Shown here: in pieces, positions 19,326-28,616 of the stretch
How the letters are laid out: each line of letters starts with the position of its first letter
Position numbering within the stretch: position 1 is the stretch's first letter
From: Algibacter pacificus
GTDB taxonomy: Bacteria; Bacteroidota; Bacteroidia; Flavobacteriales; Flavobacteriaceae
Reading direction: 5' to 3'
Assembly (NCBI RefSeq): GCF_008033385.1
Contig: NZ_VOGY01000014.1
Span: forward strand, 41,853 to 105,852
DNA: 64,000 bases
Notes under the pieces: model-generated
Told to the model about the DNA's origin: nothing
The model's input: only the letters and a program-made list of their open reading frames with translations
Database searches by the model: none
Program-made: the position numbers and the translations under genes

Positions 19326-19376
19326 CGGTCCCAGTATCCAGTGAGTTGTAAATTACGAAACTGAATACTGAGGCTG
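19326..19376 (+). promoter_or_regulatory. Hairpin/repeat between rpoB and rpoC
   Basis: A 16-bp stem (19326-19341 with 19361-19376, two mismatches, two G-T pairs) around a 19-base loop. Its right arm and the next bases carry ACTGAATACT twice (19360-19369 and 19379-19388). No T tract. It looks like an inserted extragenic repeat that the operon tolerates. Confidence 0.5.
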
Positions 19377-19395
19377 AGACTGAATACTAAAAGAA

Positions 19396-22300
19396 ATGGC
19401 AAGAAAACAAGATAAGAATACAGTAAAGAGATTTAATAAAATCTCAATTGGTCTAGCATCACCAGAGTCTATTTTAGCAGCCTCTAGAGGTGAAGTTTTA
19501 AAACCAGAAACTATCAATTATCGAACACACAAACCGGAACGTGATGGTTTGTTCTGCGAGCGTATTTTTGGTCCTGTAAAGGATTATGAGTGTGCTTGTG
19601 GCAAATATAAAAGAATACGTTATAAAGGCATTGTTTGTGATCGTTGTGGCGTAGAAGTAACAGAAAAGAAAGTACGTCGTGATCGCGTAGGGCACATTAA
19701 TTTAGTGGTTCCTGTTGCTCACATTTGGTACTTCCGTTCTTTACCAAACAAAATTGGTTATTTATTAGGTTTACCATCTAAGAAATTAGATATGATTATT
19801 TACTACGAGCGTTATGTAGTAATTCAACCTGGTATTGCCAAAAATGAAGAAGGAGAACCATTACAAAAAATGGATTTCCTTACCGAAGAGGAATACTTAA
19901 ATGTATTAGAGTCGCTTCCTCAAGATAATCAATATTTAGATGATGAGGACCCTAATAAGTTTTTAGCTAAAATGGGTGCAGAGTGCTTAATAGAGTTATT
20001 AGCACGTATTGATTTGAAAGAATTGTCTTATGAATTAAGGCATAAAGCAAATACTGAAACCTCTAAACAGCGCAAAACAGAAGCGTTAAAACGTTTACAA
20101 GTTGTTGGGGCTTTACGTGATTCTAACGAAAATAGAGAAAATCGTCCAGAATGGATGATTTTAAAAGTTATACCAATTATTCCGCCGGAATTAAGACCTT
20201 TAGTGCCTTTAGATGGTGGACGTTTTGCTACTTCAGATTTAAATGATTTATACCGTCGTGTTATTATCCGTAACAACCGTCTTAAACGATTAGTTGAGAT
20301 AAAAGCACCAGAAGTTATTTTACGTAATGAAAAACGTATGTTGCAAGAATCTGTAGATTCATTGTTAGATAACACACGTAAATCTTCTGCTGTAAAAACA
20401 GATTCTAATCGTCCATTGAAATCATTATCCGATTCATTAAAAGGTAAACAAGGACGTTTCCGTCAAAATTTACTTGGTAAACGTGTGGATTATTCAGCAC
20501 GTTCGGTAATTGTTGTAGGACCAGAATTGAGATTACACGAATGTGGAATCCCTAAAAATATGGCTGCAGAGCTTTACAAGCCTTTCGTAATTAGAAAACT
20601 AATTGAAAGAGGTATTGTAAAAACTGTAAAATCTGCAAAGAAAATTATAGATAAAAAAGAACCAGTAGTTTGGGATATTTTGGAAAACGTTCTTAAAGGA
20701 CATCCAATATTACTAAACCGTGCGCCTACCTTACACCGTTTGGGTATTCAAGCGTTTCAACCGCAGTTAATTGAAGGTAAAGCGATTCAATTACACCCCT
20801 TAGTTTGTACGGCATTTAACGCCGATTTCGATGGGGATCAAATGGCGGTACACTTACCTCTTGGGCCAGAAGCTATTTTGGAATGTCAACTGTTAATGTT
20901 GGCTTCTCATAATATCTTAAATCCAGCAAATGGTTCTCCGGTAACGGTACCTTCTCAGGATATGGTACTTGGTCTGTATTATATGACTAAGCTTAGAACT
21001 TCTACGCCTGAAGTGCCAATTCAAGGTGAAGGTTTAACGTTTTATTCTCCAGAGGAAGTGGAAATCGCTTTTAATGAAGGTAGAATTGATTTAAATGCGG
21101 GTATTAAAGTAAGAACTTATGATATTAATGAAGAAGGAAAATCTGCATTAAGAATTATTGATACTACAGTAGGGCGTGTATTATTTAATCAACATGTTCC
21201 TGAAGCGGCAGGATATATCAATAAAGTATTAACCAAAAAATCTTTACGAGATATTATTGGTGATGTTTTAAAAGCGACATCAGTTCCGGAAACGGCTGAT
21301 TTCTTAGATGCTATTAGAACTTTAGGATTTAAGTTTGCATTTCAAGGTGGATTATCATTTAGTTTAGGTGATATTATTATTCCACCAGAAAAACAAGGAA
21401 TGATTGATAAAGCCAATGGTTTAGTTGATGGTATTACGGGTAACTATAATATGGGACTTATTACCAACAACGAACGTTATAATCAGGTTATTGATATTTG
21501 GACTTCAACAAATGCGGAATTGACAGAGTTGTCAATGAAACGTATTCGCGAAGATCAACAAGGATTTAACTCGGTGTTTATGATGCTTGATTCTGGAGCT
21601 CGTGGATCTAAAGAACAAATTCGTCAGCTTACAGGTATGCGTGGATTAATGGCAAAACCTAAAAAATCTAACGCTGGTGGTGGTGAAATTATTGAAAATC
21701 CAATTCTTTCTAACTTTAAAGAAGGACTTTCAATTTTAGAATACTTTATATCTACGCACGGTGCACGTAAAGGTCTTGCGGATACAGCCCTTAAAACAGC
21801 AGATGCTGGATACTTAACTCGTCGTTTAGTTGATGTTTCTCAAGATGTTATTGTTAACTCTGAGGATTGTGGTACGTTACGTGGTGTAGAAGTAGAACCA
21901 TTGAAGAAAAATGATGAAGTTGTTGAAACTTTAGAAGAAAGAATTGTTGGTCGTGTATCATTAAATGATGTGTTTGATCCTATAACCGATGTGTTATTGG
22001 TTTCTGCAGGTCAATTAATTGATGATGAGATAGCTAAAAATATAGAGGCCTCGCCAATAGAATCTGTAGAAGTGCGTTCAGCATTAACTTGCGAAGCTTT
22101 ACATGGTATTTGTGCTAAATGTTACGGTCGTAATTTAGCAACTGGTAAAATGGTACAGCGTGGTGAAGCAGTTGGTGTTGTGGCTGCGCAATCTATTGGA
22201 GAACCAGGAACACAATTAACACTTCGTACATTCCACGTAGGTGGTATTGCAGGTAACATTTCAGAAGACAATAAATTAATTGTTAAGTTTGATGGTATTG

Positions 22301-23697
22301 CTGAAATTGAAGATTTAAAAACAGTTAAAGGTCAAGATGCCGAAGGAAATGATGTCGATATCGTTATTTCTCGTACATCTGAACTTAAACTTGTAGATAA
22401 GAAAACAGGTATTGTATTAAGTACAAATAACATTCCTTACGGATCTACTATTCTAATTAAGAATGGGGATAAACTATCTAAAGGAGATGAAGTTTGTTCT
22501 TGGGATCCTTATAACGGTGTTATTATTTCAGAATTTGCTGGTAAAGTGAAGTATGAAAACATCGAACAAGGGGTTACATACCAAGTAGAAATTGATGAAC
22601 AAACAGGTTTCCAAGAGAAAGTAATTTCAGAATCTAGAAACAAAAAACTTATTCCAACACTTCATATTGAAGATGGAAAAGGTGAAATTATGCGTTCATA
22701 CAACTTACCAGTTGGAGCTCACTTGATGATCGACGATGGTGAGAAAATTATTGTTGGTAAGATTTTAGTGAAAATCCCTCGTAAATCTGCTAAGGCTGGT
22801 GATATTACTGGTGGTCTTCCTCGTGTAACAGAATTGTTCGAAGCACGTAACCCATCGAATCCAGCAGTAGTGAGTGCTATTGATGGTGTGGTTTCTTTCG
22901 GAAAAATTAAACGTGGTAACCGTGAGATTATTATAGAATCTAAAACAGGTGATGTTAGAAAATACTTAGTAAAATTATCTAGTCAAATTCTTGTTCAAGA
23001 AAATGATTATGTAAAAGCAGGTATGGCTTTATCTGATGGTTCTATAACACCAAATGATATTTTAAATATCAAAGGCCCATCAGCAGTGCAACAATACTTA
23101 GTAAATGAAGTACAAGAAGTATATCGATTACAAGGTGTGAAAATTAACGATAAGCACTTTGAGGTTGTCGTACGTCAAATGATGCGTAAAGTTAGAATTA
23201 TCGATTCTGGTGATACTATTTTCTTAGAAGATCAACTAGCGCATAAAGCTGATTTTATATTAGAAAATGATGCTATTTTTGGAATGAAAGTTATTGAAGA
23301 TGCAGGTGATTCTGTAAACTTAAGAGCTGGACAAATTGTTTCGCCTCGTGAGTTAAGAGATGAAAACTCTATCTTACGTCGTGAAGATAAAGCATTAGTT
23401 TCTGCAAGAGATGCACAGCCAGCAACGGCTACTCCAATACTACAAGGTATTACCAGAGCATCGCTTCAAACGAAATCGTTTATCTCGGCAGCATCTTTCC
23501 AAGAAACTACTAAAGTACTTAACGAAGCGGCAGTAGCTGGTAAAGTTGATTCTTTAGAAGGCTTGAAAGAAAATGTTATTGTTGGACATAGAATTCCAGC
23601 AGGAACCGGTATGAGAAGTTATGCCAATATCAATGTAGGCTCTAAAGAAGAGTTCGATGAAATGATGCAAGTAAAACAAGAATTAAATTATAATTAA
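19396..23697 (+). CDS. rpoC: DNA-directed RNA polymerase subunit beta'
   Basis: A 1433-residue beta' subunit of Bacteroidota type. The N-terminal zinc site [20 protein letters not shown] is intact, and the catalytic Mg triad is D477, D479 and D481 in [12 protein letters not shown]. The bridge-helix/trigger-loop region includes [13 protein letters not shown], and a second zinc site has C...CAKCYG. It makes the polymerase active site and clamp. It is the last gene of the operon: a hairpin and an intrinsic terminator follow. Confidence 0.98.
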   Translation: MARKQDKNTVKRFNKISIGLASPESILAASRGEVLKPETINYRTHKPERDGLFCERIFGPVKDYECACGKYKRIRYKGIVCDRCGVEVTEKKVRRDRVGHINLVVPVAHIWYFRSLPNKIGYLLGLPSKKLDMIIYYERYVVIQPGIAKNEEGEPLQKMDFLTEEEYLNVLESLPQDNQYLDDEDPNKFLAKMGAECLIELLARIDLKELSYELRHKANTETSKQRKTEALKRLQVVGALRDSNENRENRPEWMILKVIPIIPPELRPLVPLDGGRFATSDLNDLYRRVIIRNNRLKRLVEIKAPEVILRNEKRMLQESVDSLLDNTRKSSAVKTDSNRPLKSLSDSLKGKQGRFRQNLLGKRVDYSARSVIVVGPELRLHECGIPKNMAAELYKPFVIRKLIERGIVKTVKSAKKIIDKKEPVVWDILENVLKGHPILLNRAPTLHRLGIQAFQPQLIEGKAIQLHPLVCTAFNADFDGDQMAVHLPLGPEAILECQLLMLASHNILNPANGSPVTVPSQDMVLGLYYMTKLRTSTPEVPIQGEGLTFYSPEEVEIAFNEGRIDLNAGIKVRTYDINEEGKSALRIIDTTVGRVLFNQHVPEAAGYINKVLTKKSLRDIIGDVLKATSVPETADFLDAIRTLGFKFAFQGGLSFSLGDIIIPPEKQGMIDKANGLVDGITGNYNMGLITNNERYNQVIDIWTSTNAELTELSMKRIREDQQGFNSVFMMLDSGARGSKEQIRQLTGMRGLMAKPKKSNAGGGEIIENPILSNFKEGLSILEYFISTHGARKGLADTALKTADAGYLTRRLVDVSQDVIVNSEDCGTLRGVEVEPLKKNDEVVETLEERIVGRVSLNDVFDPITDVLLVSAGQLIDDEIAKNIEASPIESVEVRSALTCEALHGICAKCYGRNLATGKMVQRGEAVGVVAAQSIGEPGTQLTLRTFHVGGIAGNISEDNKLIVKFDGIAEIEDLKTVKGQDAEGNDVDIVISRTSELKLVDKKTGIVLSTNNIPYGSTILIKNGDKLSKGDEVCSWDPYNGVIISEFAGKVKYENIEQGVTYQVEIDEQTGFQEKVISESRNKKLIPTLHIEDGKGEIMRSYNLPVGAHLMIDDGEKIIVGKILVKIPRKSAKAGDITGGLPRVTELFEARNPSNPAVVSAIDGVVSFGKIKRGNREIIIESKTGDVRKYLVKLSSQILVQENDYVKAGMALSDGSITPNDILNIKGPSAVQQYLVNEVQEVYRLQGVKINDKHFEVVVRQMMRKVRIIDSGDTIFLEDQLAHKADFILENDAIFGMKVIEDAGDSVNLRAGQIVSPRELRDENSILRREDKALVSARDAQPATATPILQGITRASLQTKSFISAASFQETTKVLNEAAVAGKVDSLEGLKENVIVGHRIPAGTGMRSYANINVGSKEEFDEMMQVKQELNYN

Positions 23698-23708
23698 TAA
23701 TTTTTGTT

Positions 23709-23728
23709 ATTCCCGCGAAGGCGGGAAT
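23709..23728. repeat. Small palindromic repeat ATTCCCGC-GAAG-GCGGGAAT
   Basis: Perfect 8-bp palindrome with a GAAG loop and no T run, just after rpoC. Very close in sequence to the stem of the rpsU terminator (AATCCCGC/GCGGGATT), so it may be a REP-like unit that can stabilise mRNA 3' ends. Confidence 0.6.
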
Positions 23729-23737
23729 CTATAAAAT

Positions 23738-23777
23738 AAAAGCCTTCACGCATTAAGTTGTTTGAAGGCTTTTTTTA
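23738..23777 (+). terminator. Terminator of the rpoBC operon
   Basis: AAAAGCCTTCA (23738-23748) pairs perfectly with TGAAGGCTTTT (23763-23773) across a 14-base loop, followed by more T. It ends the long tRNA-tuf-rpoC unit. Confidence 0.88.
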
Positions 23778-23830
23778 TTAATAAAATTAATAACGCTTCT
23801 TTTTAAAAAGAAGTATAAAACAAGATTTCC

Positions 23831-24148
23831 ATGGCAAACGAAAAAGAAAGTCCAAAAGAGGGGCAAATAAATATAGAGTTAGATGAAAAAGTAGCGGAAG
23901 GTACTTATTCAAATTTGGCTATTATCAATCATTCTATTTCTGAATTTGTAGTAGATTTTGTAAACATTATGCCTGGTGTTCCAAAAAGTAAAGTAAAATC
24001 ACGAATTATATTAACACCGCAACATGCAAAGCGTTTATTAAAAGCATTAAGCGAAAATGTTAATCGTTTTGAAAAGGCTCACGGTGAAATTAAAGATTAC
24101 GAGCAACCTCCAATACCATTAAATTTTGGTCCAACAGGTCAGGCTTAA
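23831..24148 (+). CDS. DUF3467 domain-containing protein
   Basis: A 105-residue soluble protein. The core (INIELDEKVAEGTYSNLAII, SEFVVDFVNIMPG, SRIILTPQHAKRLLKALSENV) matches DUF3467, a small family found widely in Bacteroidota, often next to rpoC as here. Function is unknown. It is bounded by terminators on both sides, so it is a one-gene unit with its own promoter in the short gap after rpoC. Confidence 0.88.
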   Translation: MANEKESPKEGQINIELDEKVAEGTYSNLAIINHSISEFVVDFVNIMPGVPKSKVKSRIILTPQHAKRLLKALSENVNRFEKAHGEIKDYEQPPIPLNFGPTGQA

Positions 24149-24154
24149 AATATT

Positions 24155-24189
24155 AAAACCCCATTGGTATAAGTCTAATGGGGTTTTTG
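24155..24189 (+). terminator. Terminator of the DUF3467 gene
   Basis: Perfect 11-bp stem AAAACCCCATT/AATGGGGTTTT (24155-24165 and 24177-24187) followed by T. Confidence 0.92.
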
Positions 24190-24362
24190 TATCATTAATT
24201 TGTTGTTTTAATTTATAAACAGCGTGTATTTTAATGAGGATGTATTATTGGGTGTTTTTAAAATGTTCACAGGTTAAAATCATTATAACATCATCTTGGC
24301 TTAATTATTGATTTCGCTTTGTGGTACATATTTTTTAAAATACATATTCAAATTTATAATTT

Positions 24363-24809
24363 ATGAAAAAAATAATTTTAATGGTCTCGATATTTGTGGT
24401 AAGCTTAAGTCAGGCACAAATAGTAAATCCTGTAAAGTGGGAAACTTCAGTTTTAAAAATATCAGACACGGAAGCCGATTTAATTGCCACGGCAACTATT
24501 GATTCTACTTGGCATTTATACTCTCAAATAATTCCAGAAGACGGACCAGTTCCAACAAGTTTTACCTTTGAAAATAATGGTAAGTTTTTAAAAAAAGGTA
24601 ATACAATTGAAGAAGAAGGTCATATAGTAAGTGATCCTGTTTTTGAAATGAAAATTAAATATTTTGAAAATAAAACTAGCTTTAAACAACGAATTAAATT
24701 AAAAAGTCAAGAAGTTTTTACTGTTAATGCTACGGTAGAATTTATGGCTTGTAATGATATTCAGTGTACACCGCCCTCTGAAGTTGAGTTGTCTTTTAAC
24801 GTAAATTAA
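24363..24809 (+). CDS. Stand-alone DsbD alpha-domain protein (periplasmic)
   Basis: A 148-residue secreted protein with a signal peptide ending SLSQAQ (cleavage about residue 19). The rest matches the N-terminal (alpha) domain of the thiol reductase DsbD: KWETSVLKISDTEADLIATA and DSTWHLYSQ near the start, and the redox pair C-NDIQ-C in MACNDIQCTPPSEVELSFNV at the end. The membrane and thioredoxin (gamma) parts of DsbD are absent and no remnant follows. Such single-domain forms occur in flavobacteria. It may pass electrons to periplasmic thiol proteins from a DsbD or CcdA elsewhere (inference). Confidence 0.85.
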   Translation: MKKIILMVSIFVVSLSQAQIVNPVKWETSVLKISDTEADLIATATIDSTWHLYSQIIPEDGPVPTSFTFENNGKFLKKGNTIEEEGHIVSDPVFEMKIKYFENKTSFKQRIKLKSQEVFTVNATVEFMACNDIQCTPPSEVELSFNVN

Positions 24810-24904
24810 GGCCAATAGCCAATAATTAATAATAACGTTTAGCTTTTGTTTATTAAACGTTTTACAATAAAATTAAGTTCTTTTAGAACTTTATAATGGG
24901 TAAT

Positions 24905-24938
24905 AAAAAAGCGAATCCAAAATCGGATTCGCTTTTTT
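24905..24938. terminator. Bidirectional terminator between DsbD-alpha gene and metK
   Basis: AAAAAAGCGAATCC (24905-24918) pairs perfectly with GGATTCGCTTTTTT (24925-24938) over a 6-base loop. T runs exist on both strands, so it can stop both convergent genes. Confidence 0.93.
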
Positions 24939-24966
24939 ATATTTTATAAAAGTTACAGTTAGATTT

Positions 24967-26220
24967 CTATAATCCAAAAGCCTTTTTAACTTGATCTACG
25001 TAATCTAGTTTTTCCCAAGTGAACAACTCTACATCTAAGGTTGTAGTTTCTCCATTGGGTTGAGAGAATGTTTTGGTTACAGTTTTATTTTTACGTCCCA
25101 TATGGCCGTAAGCAGCGGTTTCACTATACATCGGAGCACGTAGTTTTAAACGCTCTTCAATAGCAAACGGACGCATATCAAAAATCTCCATTACTTTTTC
25201 AGCAATTTCTCCATCGGTCATATTAAAAGCACAAGTACCATAGGTGTCAATAAAAATTCCCATAGGTTCAACAACACCAATAGCATAACTTACTTGTACT
25301 AAAACTTCACTAGCAACACCGGCAGCTACTAAATTTTTTGCAATATGTCGTGTAGCATACGCCGCACTTCTATCTACTTTACTTGGATCTTTTCCTGAGA
25401 AAGCTCCTCCACCGTGGGCACCTTTACCGCCATAAGTATCAACAATAATTTTTCTGCCCGTTAAACCTGTGTCTCCATGAGGGCCACCAATTACAAATTT
25501 TCCTGTAGGGTTAATATGGTATTTTATATCGGCGTTAAATAAATTTTGAATGCTTTCTGGTAAGTCTGCAATAACTCGTGGAATAAGAATGTCAACAAGA
25601 TCTTTTCTTATTTTAGCAAGCATAGCATTGTCCTCATCAAATGCATCGTGTTGTGTTGATATTACAATAGCATCAATACGTTGTGGAACATTATCATCAC
25701 TATATTCAATAGTTACCTGACTTTTAGAATCGGGTCTTAAATACGTGATGTCTTTATTTTCACGACGTAATTTAGCAAGTTCTTTTAAAATACGGTGTGA
25801 TAAATCTAAAGCCAAAGGCATAAAGTTTTCGGTTTCGTTAGTGGCATAACCAAACATCATACCTTGATCTCCGGCGCCTTGTTCTTCTTTACTGCCGCGA
25901 TCTACACCTTGACTTATATCGTCCGATTGTTCGTGAATGGCAGAAAGTACACCACACGAATTTCCATCGAACATATATTCTCCTTTTGTATATCCAATTT
26001 TATTGATAGTATCTCTAGCAATTTTTTGAACATCTAAATAGGTTGTCGATTTTACCTCACCGGCAAGTACCACCTGTCCTGTTGTTACTAAGGTTTCGCA
26101 AGCTACTTTCGATTCGGTATCAAAAGCTAAAAAATTGTCGATTAATGCATCACTAATTTGATCTGCCACCTTATCTGGGTGTCCTTCAGAAACACTTTCT
26201 GAAGTGAATAAATAAGCCAT
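24967..26220 (-). CDS. metK: S-adenosylmethionine synthetase
   Basis: A 417-residue MetK. Motifs are [16 protein letters not shown] (N-terminus), [10 protein letters not shown], the P-loop-like [19 protein letters not shown] and the metal/phosphate residues around them; all are intact. It joins ATP and methionine to SAM. Length is a little above the Escherichia coli enzyme, normal for Bacteroidota. Its leader carries a SAM-II-like riboswitch (26271-26380), so the enzyme is probably shut down by its own product. Confidence 0.98.
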   Translation of the reverse strand: MAYLFTSESVSEGHPDKVADQISDALIDNFLAFDTESKVACETLVTTGQVVLAGEVKSTTYLDVQKIARDTINKIGYTKGEYMFDGNSCGVLSAIHEQSDDISQGVDRGSKEEQGAGDQGMMFGYATNETENFMPLALDLSHRILKELAKLRRENKDITYLRPDSKSQVTIEYSDDNVPQRIDAIVISTQHDAFDEDNAMLAKIRKDLVDILIPRVIADLPESIQNLFNADIKYHINPTGKFVIGGPHGDTGLTGRKIIVDTYGGKGAHGGGAFSGKDPSKVDRSAAYATRHIAKNLVAAGVASEVLVQVSYAIGVVEPMGIFIDTYGTCAFNMTDGEIAEKVMEIFDMRPFAIEERLKLRAPMYSETAAYGHMGRKNKTVTKTFSQPNGETTTLDVELFTWEKLDYVDQVKKAFGL

Positions 26221-26239
26221 AATAATATTATTTTATTGC

Positions 26240-26380
26240 AAGATTTGACGAAAACGTCGCAGGAAGTTTACACTGCCTTTAGCATTTTTGTTTTTTGCTG
26301 AACTTCTTGCAGAATTTGTTTAAGGTTTCTATATCAAGTAAGCAAAAAAGAGGTTGCAATCAGTCAAATCTTTCCTCTGT
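26240..26380 (-). ncRNA. SAM-II-like riboswitch in the metK leader with switching platform
   Basis: Read on the minus strand. Stem P1 is AGAGG (26374-26378) with CCTCT (26349-26353). The loop between them contains GATTTGACTG and ATTGCAA, the conserved SAM-II loop. Downstream GCTAAAGG (26276-26283) is the conserved 3' element, and CAGT (26272-26275) can pair with ACTG in the loop (26361-26364) to give the pseudoknot. An insertion of about 65 bases with its own 9-bp stem TTTTTTGCT/AGCAAAAAA lies between P1 and GCTAAAGG. AAGATTTGAC of the aptamer (26363-26372) is perfectly complementary to GTCAAATCTT (26240-26249) just before the ATG: a likely expression platform. Confidence 0.75.
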
Positions 26381-26392
26381 TATTTGTGGTTA

Positions 26393-26400
26393 CAAAAATA
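26393..26400 (-). promoter_or_regulatory. Candidate metK promoter (-7 element)
   Basis: On the minus strand TATTTTTG matches TAnnTTTG and lies about 13 bases before the riboswitch P1, so the transcript would begin with the aptamer. No clear -33 element. Confidence 0.55.
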
Positions 26401-26526
26401 GAAAAATAAAAGGAATAGCGAATTCATTTAGATATTTTTAACCTAAAATTTGCTTAATAAGTTTTATTTATTAATATTTGATGACTCAAACAGGATAACT
26501 AATATAAAAAACAGTTTATAGTTTAC

Positions 26527-26583
26527 ATGAAAACTCCATTTTTAATTTACGTTTTTATTATTGTCATTGTATTAATACAATGA
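26527..26583 (+). CDS. Leader peptide of the ilv operon (18 codons, Ile/Val/Leu-rich)
   Basis: ATG at 26527, TGA at 26581-26583. Product MKTPFLIYVFIIVIVLIQ: ten of 18 residues are Ile, Val or Leu, with one run of seven such codons at the end (positions 11-17). An intrinsic terminator follows 37 bases later, and the first gene after it is ilvD. This is the layout of a translating-ribosome attenuator that senses charged tRNA-Ile/Val/Leu. It is too short for normal gene callers. The alternative, a chance hydrophobic ORF in AT-rich DNA, is less likely given the position. Confidence 0.75.
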   Translation: MKTPFLIYVFIIVIVLIQ

Positions 26584-26619
26584 GGCTAGGGGAACGTTTT
26601 TTAAAATCTAAAATATACT

Positions 26620-26653
26620 AAAAAGCCTTCCTTATAAAGAAGGCTTTTTTTTT
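26620..26653 (+). terminator. Attenuator terminator upstream of ilvD
   Basis: Perfect 11-bp stem AAAAAGCCTTC/GAAGGCTTTTT (26620-26630, 26639-26649), 8-base loop, then T to 26653. GAGGCT at 26582-26587, overlapping the leader stop codon, can pair with AGCCTT of the left arm (26624-26629) as an antiterminator. The remaining 240 bases to ilvD are very AT-rich, with no further feature I can support. Confidence 0.85.
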
Positions 26654-26894
26654 GCATATTTTTCACTTTTTGGACATAGTATAAAAAAATAATTAAAATG
26701 CTGATTTGTAGTTGTTTAAACTGTGTTTTTGGTATGTGAATTTAACCTATAAAACGATTTATAAATAAATATAAATAGCTAATAATTTAATTTCGAACAT
26801 TATTTTAGATAATGCAGAGTTTATAATAAAATTCATAAAAAGTTATATTATTAAAATAAAAATATAGTAAAAGATAAAATTATCCGTAGCAAAA

Positions 26895-28580
26895 ATGAAG
26901 GAACTTAATAAATACAGTAGCAGATTAACTCAAGATGAATCTCAACCTGCATCTCAGGCCATGTTGTATGCAGTAGGATTAACCGATGAAGACATGAATA
27001 AAGCCCAAGTGGGTATTGCAAGTACAGGATACGATGGTAATCCGTGTAACATGCATTTGAATAACTTGGCGGCGGAAGTGAAAATTGAGTGTAAAATTGC
27101 CAATTTAGTTGGTTTAGGTTTTAATACTATTGGAGTTAGTGATGGTATTTCCATGGGAACTTCAGGAATGAACTATTCTTTAGCATCTCGCGATATTATT
27201 GCAGATTCTATTGAAACCGTAATGAATGCACAAAGTTATGATGCACTTATCTCTGTGGTGGGTTGCGATAAAAATATGCCAGGAGCCGTAATAGCTATGT
27301 TACGTTTAAACCGTCCATCAATTATGATGTATGGTGGAACAATTGCTTCAGGAAAATATAAAGGAAGAAAATTAAATATTGTTTCAGCTTTTGAAGCTTT
27401 AGGGCAAAAAGTGGCAGGCGAAATTGATGAAGATGAATATAGAGAAATTATAAAAAGTGCTATTCCAGGGGCAGGAGCCTGTGGTGGTATGTATACCGCA
27501 AACACTATGGCTTCGGCCATTGAATGTATGGGATTTGCTTTGCCTTATAATTCTTCAATCCCTGCAGAGAATCCTAATAAATTATCTGAAAGTGAAAGAA
27601 CGGCAAGAGCAATCAAAAATCTTTTAGAATTAGATTTAAAACCTTTAGATATTATTTCTAAAAAATCTATTGAGAATGCTATCGCACTTGTAAATGCTTT
27701 AGGAGGATCTACAAATGCCGTATTGCACTTTTTAGCTATTGCACATGCTGCCGATATAGATTTTACATTAGAAGATTTTCAACGTGTTAGTGATAGAACC
27801 CCTTTAATAGCCGATTTAAAACCAAGCGGTAAATATTTAATGGAAGATGTCCATGGAGTAGGAGGAACACCTGCTGTAATGAAATATTTACTGGATAATG
27901 GTTATTTACACGGCGATTGTATGACGGTAACAGGGAAAACTTTAGCTGAAAATTTAGCAGAGGTAGAGCCTATTTCTTTTGAAGATGATCAAGATGTTAT
28001 ATATCCAAAAGATAAAGCATTAAAATCTTCAGGAAACTTACAAATCCTTTACGGAAACTTAGCACAAGAAGGAGCCGTAGCAAAAATTTCAGGAAACGAA
28101 GGTCTATTGTTTGAAGGTAAAGCGGTTGTTTACGATGGTGAGCAAGCGGCAAATACCGGAATTTCAAATGGAGAAGTAGAAAGAGGCGATGTGGTCGTCA
28201 TTAGATATGTTGGGCCTAAAGGTGGTCCAGGAATGCCAGAAATGTTAAAACCAACCTCATTGATTATGGGTGCAGGTTTAGGGAAATCTGTAGCATTAAT
28301 TACAGATGGTCGTTTTTCTGGTGGTACACACGGTTTTGTTGTGGGACATATTACACCAGAAGCACAAGAAGGAGGAGCTATTGGTTTATTAAAAACTGGC
28401 GATAAAATTAAAATTAGTGCTGAAGATAATTCTATTAATGTATTACTTTCTGATGAAGAATTAGCAGAAAGAAAAGCACAATGGGTACAGCCAGAATTAA
28501 AACATAAAAAAGGAATTTTATATAAATATGCAAAATCTGTTGCATCGGCCTCTAAAGGTTGTGTTACGGATGCGTTTTAA
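26895..28580 (+). CDS. ilvD: Dihydroxy-acid dehydratase
   Basis: A 561-residue IlvD/Edd-family enzyme. Three conserved cysteines expected to hold the iron-sulfur cluster are seen: C51 (GNPCNMH), C124 ([10 protein letters not shown]) and C196 ([12 protein letters not shown]). It dehydrates dihydroxy-isovalerate and dihydroxy-methylvalerate to the keto acids of valine and isoleucine. First structural gene of ilvDBNC-A; control by the leader-peptide attenuator upstream is inferred. Confidence 0.98.
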   Translation: MKELNKYSSRLTQDESQPASQAMLYAVGLTDEDMNKAQVGIASTGYDGNPCNMHLNNLAAEVKIECKIANLVGLGFNTIGVSDGISMGTSGMNYSLASRDIIADSIETVMNAQSYDALISVVGCDKNMPGAVIAMLRLNRPSIMMYGGTIASGKYKGRKLNIVSAFEALGQKVAGEIDEDEYREIIKSAIPGAGACGGMYTANTMASAIECMGFALPYNSSIPAENPNKLSESERTARAIKNLLELDLKPLDIISKKSIENAIALVNALGGSTNAVLHFLAIAHAADIDFTLEDFQRVSDRTPLIADLKPSGKYLMEDVHGVGGTPAVMKYLLDNGYLHGDCMTVTGKTLAENLAEVEPISFEDDQDVIYPKDKALKSSGNLQILYGNLAQEGAVAKISGNEGLLFEGKAVVYDGEQAANTGISNGEVERGDVVVIRYVGPKGGPGMPEMLKPTSLIMGAGLGKSVALITDGRFSGGTHGFVVGHITPEAQEGGAIGLLKTGDKIKISAEDNSINVLLSDEELAERKAQWVQPELKHKKGILYKYAKSVASASKGCVTDAF

Positions 28581-28616
28581 CAAACGATTGCTAGAGCAAT
28601 ACGAAAATATATAGAG

